DNA from: Limisphaerales bacterium | Lineage (GTDB): Bacteria; Verrucomicrobiota; Verrucomicrobiia; Limisphaerales; AAA164-E04 | Length of the DNA stretch: 64,000 bases | Direction: 5' to 3' | NCBI GenBank assembly: GCA_024761205.1 | Contig: JAMASS010000004.1 | Span: 496,001-560,000 of the forward strand | Shown: piece by piece, positions 53,485 to 61,997 of the stretch | How positions within the stretch are numbered: the first letter of the stretch is position 1 | Layout: each line of letters starts with the position of its first letter | The notes under the pieces: generated by a model | Seen by the model: only the letters and a program-made list of their open reading frames with translations | What the model was told of the DNA's origin: nothing | Databases searched by the model: none | Made by a program: the position numbers and the translations under genes

Positions 53485-53727
53485 ATGAAGCAGATTAGCA
53501 TCGAATACTGTGTGGTCTGAAACTATCGCCCCAAGGCAGCCAGTTTGGCTGCGACCATTGAGGCGGCGTTTCCTGGTGTTCAAGTCGAACTCAAGCCCGG
53601 AGGACGGGGTGATTTCATTGTGACTTGTGAAACAAGGACCGTCTGGGACAAGAAGGTTCAGGACGATCGATTTCCCGAGGAGAACGAGGTTGTTCGCCGA
53701 CTCAAGGACGAAGGTTTTGGTGTTTAG
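53485..53727 (+). CDS. SelW/Rdx-family selenoprotein (TGA at 53518-53520 read as Sec)
   Basis: MKQISIEYCVVUNYRPKAASLAATIEAAFPGVQVELKPGGRGDFIVTCETRTVWDKKVQDDRFPEENEVVRRLKDEGFGV*; CxxU motif in correct position. Confidence 0.85.
53536..53552 (+). promoter_or_regulatory. Bacterial SECIS-like hairpin
   Basis: GCAGCCA-GTT-TGGCTGC, apical loop about 22 nt after the in-frame TGA. Confidence 0.65.
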
Positions 53728-53823
53728 CGGTTGACTTGGCGTCTTGCCATTCGTTTTCCAGGCAATGCGAGCGTTGCCATCTTCGGGCTGAGCTGTTAAA
53801 CGGTTGCCCTTCCGAGCCTGATC

Positions 53824-54105
53824 ATGGATGCATCGAACGGCAAACAAGAACGGTCCGCCTCCAGCAGTTACTGGCGAGCTAACCTGCGGATTTTGGCGGT
53901 TTTACTGAGTGTTTGGTTTCTTTCGGGTTGTCTGCTGAGTATCGTTTTTGTCGAGCCATTGAATAAGATCAAGGTGGGCGGATTTCCCCTTGGTTTTTGG
54001 TTTGCGCAACAGGGGACCATTTACGTGTTCATCGTGCTGGTTTTTGTCTATGCGGCGCTGATGGAGCGATTGGATCAGAAACATGGTGTGAGCGGAGATC
54101 AGTGA
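53824..54105 (+). CDS. DUF4212-type small subunit of sodium:solute symporter
   Basis: YWRANLRILAVLLSVWFLSGCLLSIVFVEPLNKIKVGGFPLGFWFAQQGTIYVFIVLVFVYAALM. Confidence 0.88.
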   Translation: MDASNGKQERSASSSYWRANLRILAVLLSVWFLSGCLLSIVFVEPLNKIKVGGFPLGFWFAQQGTIYVFIVLVFVYAALMERLDQKHGVSGDQ

Positions 54106-54107
54106 CC

Positions 54108-55895
54108 ATGGATATTCAGGGGTGGACTTATCTGCTCGTCGGGCTTTCCTTTGCGCTGTACATCGGCATTGCGATCTTGACCCGAGTGCGCAGCACATCG
54201 GGGTTTTATGTAGCCGCTCAAGGAGTTCCGGCGGCTTTTAACGGCATGGCGACGGGTGCTGATTGGATGAGTGCTGCGTCGTTTATCTCGATGGCCGGAT
54301 TGATTTCCTTCATGGGATATACGGGGTCCGTTTATTTGATTGGCTGGACGGGAGGTTACGTGCTGCTGGCTTTGCTATTGGCGCCTTACTTGCGGAAGTT
54401 TGGCAAATTCACGGTCCCTGATTTTGTCGGCGACCGCTATTGCTCAAATGTCGCTCGGGTCGTGGCGGTGGTTTGCGCGGTTTTTGTTTCGTTCACCTAT
54501 GTGGCGGGACAGATGCGGGGTGTCGGGGTGGTGTTCTCGCGTTTTCTGGAGGTCAATATTGATGCGGGGGTGCTCATCGGCATGGTGTTGGTTTTTATCT
54601 ACGCCACGCTGGGAGGGATGAAAGGGATTACTTATACGCAGGTGGCGCAGTATGTCGTTTTGATTATTGCCTACCTCATTCCGGCGGTGGCGATTTCATT
54701 TCAAATGACGGGAAACCCCATTCCGCAGCTCGGTTTTGGCGGCAAGATTGCGGGAGGTGAGAATGCCGGGATCTACTTGTTAGAAGCGATTGATCAAATC
54801 CATCGCGACCTAGGTTTTCCTGAGTATACGGGAGCCTTTGGGCCCGGGAATAAATCGATGATCGACGTCTTTGCAATCGCCCTGGCCTTGATGGTGGGCA
54901 CCGCTGGACTGCCTCATGTCATTATTCGATTCTACACCGTTAAGAGCGTTCGAGCTGCCCGATGGAGTGCGTTTTGGGCGTTGTTGTTCATTGGGCTCTT
55001 GTATACTTGTGCCCCGGCGGTGGCGACCTTTGCCCGGGCAAATCTCATTCAAACTCTCCATGCCAAGGCTTATTCGGAGCGAGAGGAATGGTATAAGAAC
55101 TGGGAGCGAACCGGATTGCTTGCTTGGGTGGATAAGAACGGGGACGGGGTTATTCAGTATGGACCGGGCGCGCCATTTGTCGGGAAGCCGGCCTTTGAGT
55201 TGAACGAGAATGACGAGATGGTGGCCGGTGACTTTGGCGAGCCCCGGCTGAAGAATGAGCTTACAGACAATGGTAATGAGTTGTATGTAGATCGAGACAT
55301 CATAGTCTTGGCGAATCCCGAGATTGCCAATCTTCCAGCTTGGGTGGTGGCGTTGGTCGCGGCGGGAGGCTTGGCCGCCGCTCTCTCCACCGCGGCGGGT
55401 CTACTGCTGGTGATTTCATCATCTATTTCCCACGATCTTGGGAAACGAATCTTGAATCCGGAGATGAGTGAGAAGTCTGAACTGACCTATGCTCGGATTG
55501 CAGCCGGCGGTGCGATTGTGATTGCCGGTTACTTCGGAATTCACCCGCCGGGATTCGTCGCTCAGGTGGTGGCGTTCGCTTTTGGGTTGGCTGCGAGTAG
55601 CTTTTTCCCGGTTATCATTCTGGGGATTTTTAGTAAGCGGACGACCCGGGAGGGTGCGGTTGCCGGCATGGTGGCGGGCATCCTCTTCACTGCAAGTTAC
55701 ATCATATACTTCAAAGCGATCTCAACGGGAGCGACGGCTGAGGATTGGTGGTTGGGGATCAGTCCTGAGGGAATCGGAACCGTCGGCATGGTGATCAATT
55801 TTGCCATTACCATAGTTGTGAGTCGGTTTACACCGCCGCCGCCGGCTGAGGTGCAGGCTCAGGTCGAGCGGTTGCGGGTGCCGGGGAATGGTTGA
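54108..55895 (+). CDS. Sodium:solute symporter family protein
   Basis: TGADWMSAASFISMAGL, GYTGSVYLIGWTGGYVLLALLLAPYLRKFGKFTVPDFVGDRY; ATG at 54108 directly after the small subunit. Confidence 0.9.
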   Translation: MDIQGWTYLLVGLSFALYIGIAILTRVRSTSGFYVAAQGVPAAFNGMATGADWMSAASFISMAGLISFMGYTGSVYLIGWTGGYVLLALLLAPYLRKFGKFTVPDFVGDRYCSNVARVVAVVCAVFVSFTYVAGQMRGVGVVFSRFLEVNIDAGVLIGMVLVFIYATLGGMKGITYTQVAQYVVLIIAYLIPAVAISFQMTGNPIPQLGFGGKIAGGENAGIYLLEAIDQIHRDLGFPEYTGAFGPGNKSMIDVFAIALALMVGTAGLPHVIIRFYTVKSVRAARWSAFWALLFIGLLYTCAPAVATFARANLIQTLHAKAYSEREEWYKNWERTGLLAWVDKNGDGVIQYGPGAPFVGKPAFELNENDEMVAGDFGEPRLKNELTDNGNELYVDRDIIVLANPEIANLPAWVVALVAAGGLAAALSTAAGLLLVISSSISHDLGKRILNPEMSEKSELTYARIAAGGAIVIAGYFGIHPPGFVAQVVAFAFGLAASSFFPVIILGIFSKRTTREGAVAGMVAGILFTASYIIYFKAISTGATAEDWWLGISPEGIGTVGMVINFAITIVVSRFTPPPPAEVQAQVERLRVPGNG

Positions 55896-56005
55896 GTTGT
55901 GCCTGTCAAAGGGTGAGGAAATGTTCAGGTGAGCTATCGGGTTCCCCGAGAATTCCGTCTCGCCGTGCGAGACGGTGGCTCAAAAGGACTCTCGCCCCAC
56001 CGTTA

Positions 56006-57472
56006 CTACAAGGGAAGAGCTTCTTTGATCGACTCCGATAGCGCGGCGACGATTGTGTCGACCTGGCGTTTCGTCATTGTGTAGATCAGCATGATGACGA
56101 TGACGTTGCCTATGGGGCGGGTGAGAACTCCACGCTTTGCCAGGGCTTGACATACTCGAATTCCCGCCTGCTCTTTGAGCGGAAAAGGTTCCCGAGTTTG
56201 CCATTTTTTGACCAACTCTATCCCCGCCACTAGGCCCGCCTGCCGTATATCGCCCACTTGGGGGTGGCGCCAAAGACGGTCGAGGGCGTTTTCGAGCCAG
56301 TCTTCGAGATGTTTTCTTTGTTGGGTAGATCGAGGACTTTGGAGGAGCTTTAGGTTGGCTAAAGCAGCAGCGCTCCCGAGTTGATTGCCGGTGAAACTGT
56401 GCCCGTGGAAGAATGTTCTAAACGAATCGTAGGGACCGAGAAAGCTGTCGAAGACTGCCTGAGTCGTCAGGGTAGCGGCCATGGGGAGGTAACCACCGGT
56501 CATTCCTTTTGCCAAAGCCAGAAAGTCGGGCTGAATCCCCTCGCCGTGGGAGGCGATGAGCGGCCCGGTCCGGCCAAAACCAGTCATCACTTCATCGGCG
56601 ATAAGCTGCATGCGGTATTTTTGAATGAGGCGCGCCACTTTGGTGAGCCAACCTTTTGGATGAGCGATCATCCCGGCGGCGCCTTGGATGATGGGTTCAA
56701 CCACGAACGCAGTATAAGGTTGTTTTTTTCGCTTGGCTGTTTCGATGCGTTCTTTGATCTGCTGGACACATTCCCATCGGCATTGGCGGGAAGATCGCGC
56801 GTCGGTGCGCTTGGCCTGGGCTTGATTGTAGGGGCAGCGATAACAGTAGGGCGCCATGATGCGATCCACTTTGAAGCGGATCTTGCGGAATGATTGATGA
56901 AAGAGCGGGCTGTGACTGAGACTCATCGCGCCCACGGTATCGCCGTGATAGCTGTTCTCGAGGGAAAGATATCTTGGCGTGATCTTGGGTGTGGTCCGCC
57001 GCTGGTGTTCGAAGTGGAGTTTTAAGGCGACCTCCATCGCGGTGGATCCATCGTCCGAAAAGAAGACCTTCGTTAGTTCGGGCTGGCGAGGGGGGGGGGG
57101 CTTTTTGGAGGAATCGGACGCCCTCGGCCGTTTCCTGTTGAGCTTGGCCATTTGGATGAGGTCGGCAGCCAAGTAAGATGCAGGTTCGTTGGCTAAGCCC
57201 AGGGCGGAGGAGTGGCTGATTTTCACGAGCTGGGCGTGGATGGCTCGATTGATCACGGGGTGGTTGTGGCCATGAAGATTGGTCCAAATGGATGCGTTGG
57301 CGTCGATATATTTGCGTCCCCATTGGTCGGTAAGGATCGCTCCCTTGCCGGAGGTGATCACGATCGGATCTGTTCGAATCCACTCTTGCATCTGGGTAAA
57401 GGGATGCCAGATGTATTGACGATCCAGTTGGGCCGGGTTCTTGTCGGATTTGCGTTGGGTGCGGTGTGGCAT
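56006..57472 (-). CDS. bioA: Adenosylmethionine-8-amino-7-oxononanoate aminotransferase
   Basis: IWHPFTQMQEW, SSALGLANEPA, FFSDDGSTAMEVALKL, LIADEVMTGFGRTG; ATG overlaps bioF stop (TGATG). Confidence 0.9.
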   Translation of the reverse strand: MPHRTQRKSDKNPAQLDRQYIWHPFTQMQEWIRTDPIVITSGKGAILTDQWGRKYIDANASIWTNLHGHNHPVINRAIHAQLVKISHSSALGLANEPASYLAADLIQMAKLNRKRPRASDSSKKPPPPRQPELTKVFFSDDGSTAMEVALKLHFEHQRRTTPKITPRYLSLENSYHGDTVGAMSLSHSPLFHQSFRKIRFKVDRIMAPYCYRCPYNQAQAKRTDARSSRQCRWECVQQIKERIETAKRKKQPYTAFVVEPIIQGAAGMIAHPKGWLTKVARLIQKYRMQLIADEVMTGFGRTGPLIASHGEGIQPDFLALAKGMTGGYLPMAATLTTQAVFDSFLGPYDSFRTFFHGHSFTGNQLGSAAALANLKLLQSPRSTQQRKHLEDWLENALDRLWRHPQVGDIRQAGLVAGIELVKKWQTREPFPLKEQAGIRVCQALAKRGVLTRPIGNVIVIMLIYTMTKRQVDTIVAALSESIKEALPL

Positions 57473-58698
57473 CAGAGGGAGAGGGGAGTGCTCTCGATGA
57501 CTTTGTGTCCAATGTTTGTTGCTTTGATCTGGCTCAGGGCTTGCAGCAGTTGGACCGCGTGGGGTTGGGTGTGTTGGGCCGATAGTGTGATCCTGAGTCG
57601 GGCTTGGTTTCTCGGGACTGATGGATAACGAATTGCTGGCACGAGAAAACCTTGGGCCTCCAGTTGAGCGGCAATTTTGAGACACTGAGATTCACTGCCA
57701 ATGAGTAAGGGCACAATCGGCGAGGGATCCGGCTCGGGCTGCTCCAACCCGGCTCTCAGTTCCCGGACCCGTTGCCAGAGACGAGCTCTTAGGGCACTGC
57801 CTTCGGCGGATTGGATGATTTCGATCGCCGCGATTGCTGCGGCAGCACTCGCTGGTGTCGGAGCAGTGGAGAAAATGAATGATCGCGCTCGGTTGACGAG
57901 AAAATCGATGAGCATCTGTGAGCCACTGATGAAGCCGCCTGCCGCACCGACAGCTTTACCCAAGGTGCCCATTTGGATGTCGATATTGTGGCTCGTGCCG
58001 GTACACTCCGCCCAACCCTGTCCCTGCGGACCATAAAGGCCGGTTGCATGAGCCTCGTCGACCATCAACCACGCGCCATAGCGGTTCTTCAGCGCCGCGA
58101 TCTCGGCTAACGGCGCCTGGTCGCCGTCCATGGAAAAGACGCTTTCCGTGACTATCAGGAGATTGCCGGGATCATGGCGTTGCCGTGCTTGATCGTCGGC
58201 AAGGACTTTGAGGATGCTTTCGAGTTGATCCAAGTCATTGTGTTCGAAAATCTTGATAGTTGCCTTGGAAAGTCGAGCGCCGTCGATCAAGCAGGCATGG
58301 TTGAGCCGGTCGCTGATCAGGGTGTCATTCTCGGTGAGAAGACAGGCGATGACGCTGCTGGCGGTCTGGTAGCCGCTGCCGAATGCGAGAGCGGCCTCGG
58401 TGCCTTTGAACTTTGCCAGCTGTTCCTCGAGTCGTCGATGTGGCGGGAGGGAGCCGGTGATGAGTCGGGAAGCACCGCTTCCGGCTCCATATTTTTCGAT
58501 CGCTTCTTTACTTGCTTCTTTGACGTTGCGGTGGGTCGCGAGTCCGAGGTAGTCGTTGGATGCGAACGCGATCATTGATCGATCTCCCTGCTCAAGGGTT
58601 ACGGTTTGGGGGCTGGTGATCGGTCTGAGTTGCCGGAGGAGATGTTGATTCTGAAGGGTCTTAAGTTGCCCGGAGAGATGTTGAGACAAAGGCTTCAT
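57472..58698 (-). CDS. bioF: 8-amino-7-oxononanoate synthase
   Basis: FASNDYLGLATH, GAGSGASRLITGSLPPHRRLEEQLAKFKGTEAALAFGSGY, MVDEAHATGLYGPQGQG, GTLGKAVGAAGGF. Confidence 0.9.
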   Translation of the reverse strand: MKPLSQHLSGQLKTLQNQHLLRQLRPITSPQTVTLEQGDRSMIAFASNDYLGLATHRNVKEASKEAIEKYGAGSGASRLITGSLPPHRRLEEQLAKFKGTEAALAFGSGYQTASSVIACLLTENDTLISDRLNHACLIDGARLSKATIKIFEHNDLDQLESILKVLADDQARQRHDPGNLLIVTESVFSMDGDQAPLAEIAALKNRYGAWLMVDEAHATGLYGPQGQGWAECTGTSHNIDIQMGTLGKAVGAAGGFISGSQMLIDFLVNRARSFIFSTAPTPASAAAAIAAIEIIQSAEGSALRARLWQRVRELRAGLEQPEPDPSPIVPLLIGSESQCLKIAAQLEAQGFLVPAIRYPSVPRNQARLRITLSAQHTQPHAVQLLQALSQIKATNIGHKVIESTPLSL

Positions 58699-59969
58699 GT
58701 TTGATGACGGATGTTGTCTCCATCTTGAATGATCCACCGGCCGTGAATCATAGCCGCAGCCACCGAACCCCGGTAGCCGACGATGGCTTCGACGGCGGCT
58801 CCGATGGTTCCCGCATACGGGATGGCGATGATATCGGCCAAAAAGCCCGGCGAGAGTTGCCCGAGCTCATTCTCTTGATGGATGGCTTTGGCTGCGTTTG
58901 TGGTCGCCCATTTGAGCGCCTTGTGAGGCGGGGGGGCTTTGTCAGTAGCGGCTAGGCTAGCGAACTCAGCGAAGAAGTCCAGGCGGGGGATGTCACCTCC
59001 GACTTTTCCGATGCTGGCGAGACTGTCGGTTCCGAGGGTGATGTTCACGCCGGCTTCGTTAAGCCGTTGCCACGGGAAAGCGTCGTGACCAAAGTAGTGA
59101 TGGCTGCGTGGGCAGTGAACCGCAGTAACACCGTGAGCCGCCAGGATGTGCGGATCGTTTGGCGCCAGGTAGTTGACGTGGGCAGCGATTACTGGGCTGT
59201 TGAAGTAGCCCAATTGATCAAGGATGGAGATTGGGGAACCTTCACCACTGTGTTCCAGTCTTCCTTGGGATCGAAGCCATTGATAGAGTGGTCCGGTTGC
59301 CGAGTGGTACATTGCGTCTTCTTCGCTGGATTCGGCGACATGAGTGGTCAGCAGGCGAGATTCGGCCCGCGCGGTTATTTCCGCTTGCTGTAGCAGATCG
59401 TCTGAGGCGGTGTAGAGCGCGTGGGGCGAAAGGCCGCAGTGGTTCGTGTGCTGGGTTTCGAGTTCGTGAGCCTTTTGCCGGGCTGATTTGACCATGGATG
59501 TGGCCGTGTCGGGTGATTTGACATTGATTAACTCAAGGCAGGACCATAACCGCAGTGGGGTTGCGTTCCAAACTTCCGGTAGCAGCTCGGGGACGGCCTC
59601 AATGTCGACGACAGAAGTTACTCCGGATTGCTCGAGCATGTGGGCTCCGGTGATCCATGATTTAGCGAATTCTGTGTAACTCCAAGTGGCCTTGATGGCG
59701 ATGATGGCCTTGATCCAGTCGGCAAAATGTTGGAGCCGCGGGATCATGCCGGCCATCTCGGTGTAGTCGAGGTGGCAGTGACAGTTGATGAAACCGGGGA
59801 GGAGGATGACCTCGCCTAAGTCGGTGACGGCCTCTTGGCGGGGTCTGGGTAGTTCCTCCCAGGGAGAGACGGCTGTGATTCGCGAGCCATTAATGACCAC
59901 CGCTCCGTTTTCGATGGGTGGCTTTCCGACCGGGACAACAATTCGGGAACGAATGGCTTGGGATCTCAC
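58695..59969 (-). CDS. Amidohydrolase (TRZ/ATZ-type, possibly adenosine/aminofutalosine deaminase-like)
   Basis: ILLPGFINCHCHLDYTEMAG, GLSPHALYTAS, THVAESSEEDAM, LGTDSLASIG; ATGA overlap with bioF. Confidence 0.82.
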   Translation of the reverse strand: MRSQAIRSRIVVPVGKPPIENGAVVINGSRITAVSPWEELPRPRQEAVTDLGEVILLPGFINCHCHLDYTEMAGMIPRLQHFADWIKAIIAIKATWSYTEFAKSWITGAHMLEQSGVTSVVDIEAVPELLPEVWNATPLRLWSCLELINVKSPDTATSMVKSARQKAHELETQHTNHCGLSPHALYTASDDLLQQAEITARAESRLLTTHVAESSEEDAMYHSATGPLYQWLRSQGRLEHSGEGSPISILDQLGYFNSPVIAAHVNYLAPNDPHILAAHGVTAVHCPRSHHYFGHDAFPWQRLNEAGVNITLGTDSLASIGKVGGDIPRLDFFAEFASLAATDKAPPPHKALKWATTNAAKAIHQENELGQLSPGFLADIIAIPYAGTIGAAVEAIVGYRGSVAAAMIHGRWIIQDGDNIRHQT

Positions 59970-59996
59970 GCTTTTCCACGGGGGTCGCCGGCGTCG

Positions 59997-60344
59997 TTAT
60001 CGTTCCTGTGCGTTGCGTTTGCGCTTGGCTGGTTCGCTGGTTCGTTTTGCTTTTTTCTTGCTATGTCGCTTGCGGATTTGTTGCTCGATCTTTTTTGTAA
60101 CGAGGTCAATGGTTGCGTAAAGGTCGCTTTCTGAGTCTTCAGCAAAAAGGTCGGGACCGCGAACGCCCAGTCTCATGGAGCACTTGTATTGTTTCTCCGG
60201 AGATTTGGTATTGTCGTGCTCAAGACTCACCCGAGCATCGACGGCCCAGCGGTCGAAATGTTCAAGTTTTTCAATTCGGTTCAGGATGTGGTCTTCAATC
60301 TTCTTGGTCAGTTTTACGTTATGGGTCGTCAGGACAAACTTCAT
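59997..60344 (-). CDS. hpf: Ribosome hibernation promoting factor / sigma-54 modulation family
   Basis: MKFVLTTHNVKLTKKIEDHILNRIEKLEHF..DLYATIDLVTKKIEQQIRKRHSKKK. Confidence 0.88.
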   Translation of the reverse strand: MKFVLTTHNVKLTKKIEDHILNRIEKLEHFDRWAVDARVSLEHDNTKSPEKQYKCSMRLGVRGPDLFAEDSESDLYATIDLVTKKIEQQIRKRHSKKKAKRTSEPAKRKRNAQER

Positions 60345-60677
60345 ATTGGGTCATCATGCTGCGGATGTTGGTCAAAATCCAGTGAAGAATCCAGAGAGAG
60401 GGTTTATCGGATGGGGTTCAAAAAGTGGGGGGGAGAGACTCTCGAGCCACTTTTTTTGAATTAATTCACCACTTTCCATTGCGTTTGGGCGAAAAAAGAC
60501 CGGCCTCCAAATTGCGGTTGCATTGATTCTCCCGCTAATGCCAGATTGGCAGGATCATCCACGCCCGTAATTGAACTTCTTTGGCTTTGATTTGTTAGAG
60601 TTGAGGGAAGCCATTGATCCGCTTCGGAAGTCGGCCAGGTGTAGTGTGTATTAATTTTATGGGGGGATTGTTGCTGA

Positions 60678-61110
60678 GTTTTATTTGTCTGTATGGGGAA
60701 CATTTGCCGTTCTCTCGCCGCTGAAAGTGTTTTTCGTCACCTCGTGGATCGCGAGGGCTTGTGTGATGAAACCGAATGTGATTCCGCAGGCACCATTGAC
60801 TTTCATGAAGGCAACGCACTGGATTCCGGGATCCGTCGAACCGGTGAAGTGCGTGGCATTGACATCGAAGGGAGGCGCGACCCGTCATGGAGGAAGACCT
60901 ACGCGGTTATGGTCTGATTCTTGCCATGGATCGAGAGTATCTCCAAGGCGTGAGGTCGCTCGACTGACTCGATCAGTATGGGGAGAAGATTTGATGGTTC
61001 TGCGAGTTTGTGAGTGGTTCGGCTGGCGAGGAGGTGCCGGGCCTTTATTTATTGTGGGAGACAGGAAGGGTTTGAGGGGTGTTGGATTTCTTGGAAGGGA
61101 GTTATGAGGG
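60678..61110 (+). pseudogene. Low-molecular-weight protein tyrosine phosphatase, degraded
   Basis: VLFVCMGNICRSLAAESVFRHLVDREGL.., then shifted GLILAMDREYLQGVRSLD* and DFLEGSYEGLLDFARSQLLIEG. Confidence 0.8.
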
Positions 61111-61143
61111 GCTCTTGGATTTTGCGCGCAGCCAGTTGCTCAT

Positions 61144-61915
61144 TGAGGGTGGATGACCGGGGCTTGGACCAGATTGGCAGGAGTCTTGCAAAGGCTCTGG
61201 GAAGTGATTTTTCCTGTAATCTCCATCCGAATCCGTCGGTGGGGGGGTGTATCAATGAAGCGGTGGCACTCTCGGATGAGGAGCGCCAGGTTTTTGTGAA
61301 AATCAACGGCCGGGCGCGATATGCAGGATGTTTGAGGCTGAAGCAGCCGGACTTCGAGAGATCAACCGCAGCGGCAAGATTCGGGTCCTGAAGGTCATTG
61401 CTGTGGGTGAGACGGAAGAGAAGTCATGGATTGGAATGGAGTTTATTGCGCTTGGGAGTGTGAAGGCTTCGAGTCAGGCTGATCTTGGTCGGCAACTGGT
61501 GCTTCTGCACCAGACTACAGCGGGGCGTTTTGGCTGGGAGCGTGAAAGCACGATCGGGATTACGCTGCAGAGGAATCAGTGGAGAGCTAATTAGGTGGGC
61601 TTTCTGGGGGAGGGGCGATTGGGATATCAGTTGGATCGAGCAAGATGTCAAGGAAGGACATTTGCGGTTGCCGATGAAGCGCTGGTAAGGCTGAATGAGT
61701 GGTTTAACAGCTATTTTCCAAAACCAGTCTTATTGCATGGGGATTTGTGGTCGGGAAATATTGGATTTGCGGGTGAGGGGGAACCGGTTATGTTCGGCCT
61801 CGCTGTCTATTATGGAGATCGGGAACCGGAGCTCGGGATTATTGAAATGTTTGGAGGGAGTTATGCACTGCAATTACGGGCGAGTATCGCTTGTTTGTTG
61901 GCCGGATGAAGTTGG
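61144..61915 (+). pseudogene. Fructosamine/ketosamine-3-kinase family, degraded
   Basis: SVGGCINEAVALSDEERQVFVKIN, MFEAEAAGLREIN, VLLHGDLWSGNIGFAGEGEPVMFGLAVYYGDREPELGIIEMFGG in three frames. Confidence 0.82.
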
Positions 61916-61997
61916 TTTTGATTGAGGTATCTGCGAGCATTGGTTGTCATGCGACATGGATTTGAGAAGTCTGGCTGCTTGATGGGCTGAGAGGCAT

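Noticed and set aside
53467-53847. Minus-strand 126 aa ORF over the selenoprotein
   Set aside because: The plus strand encodes a clear Rdx-family protein; the antisense ORF has no recognisable motif.
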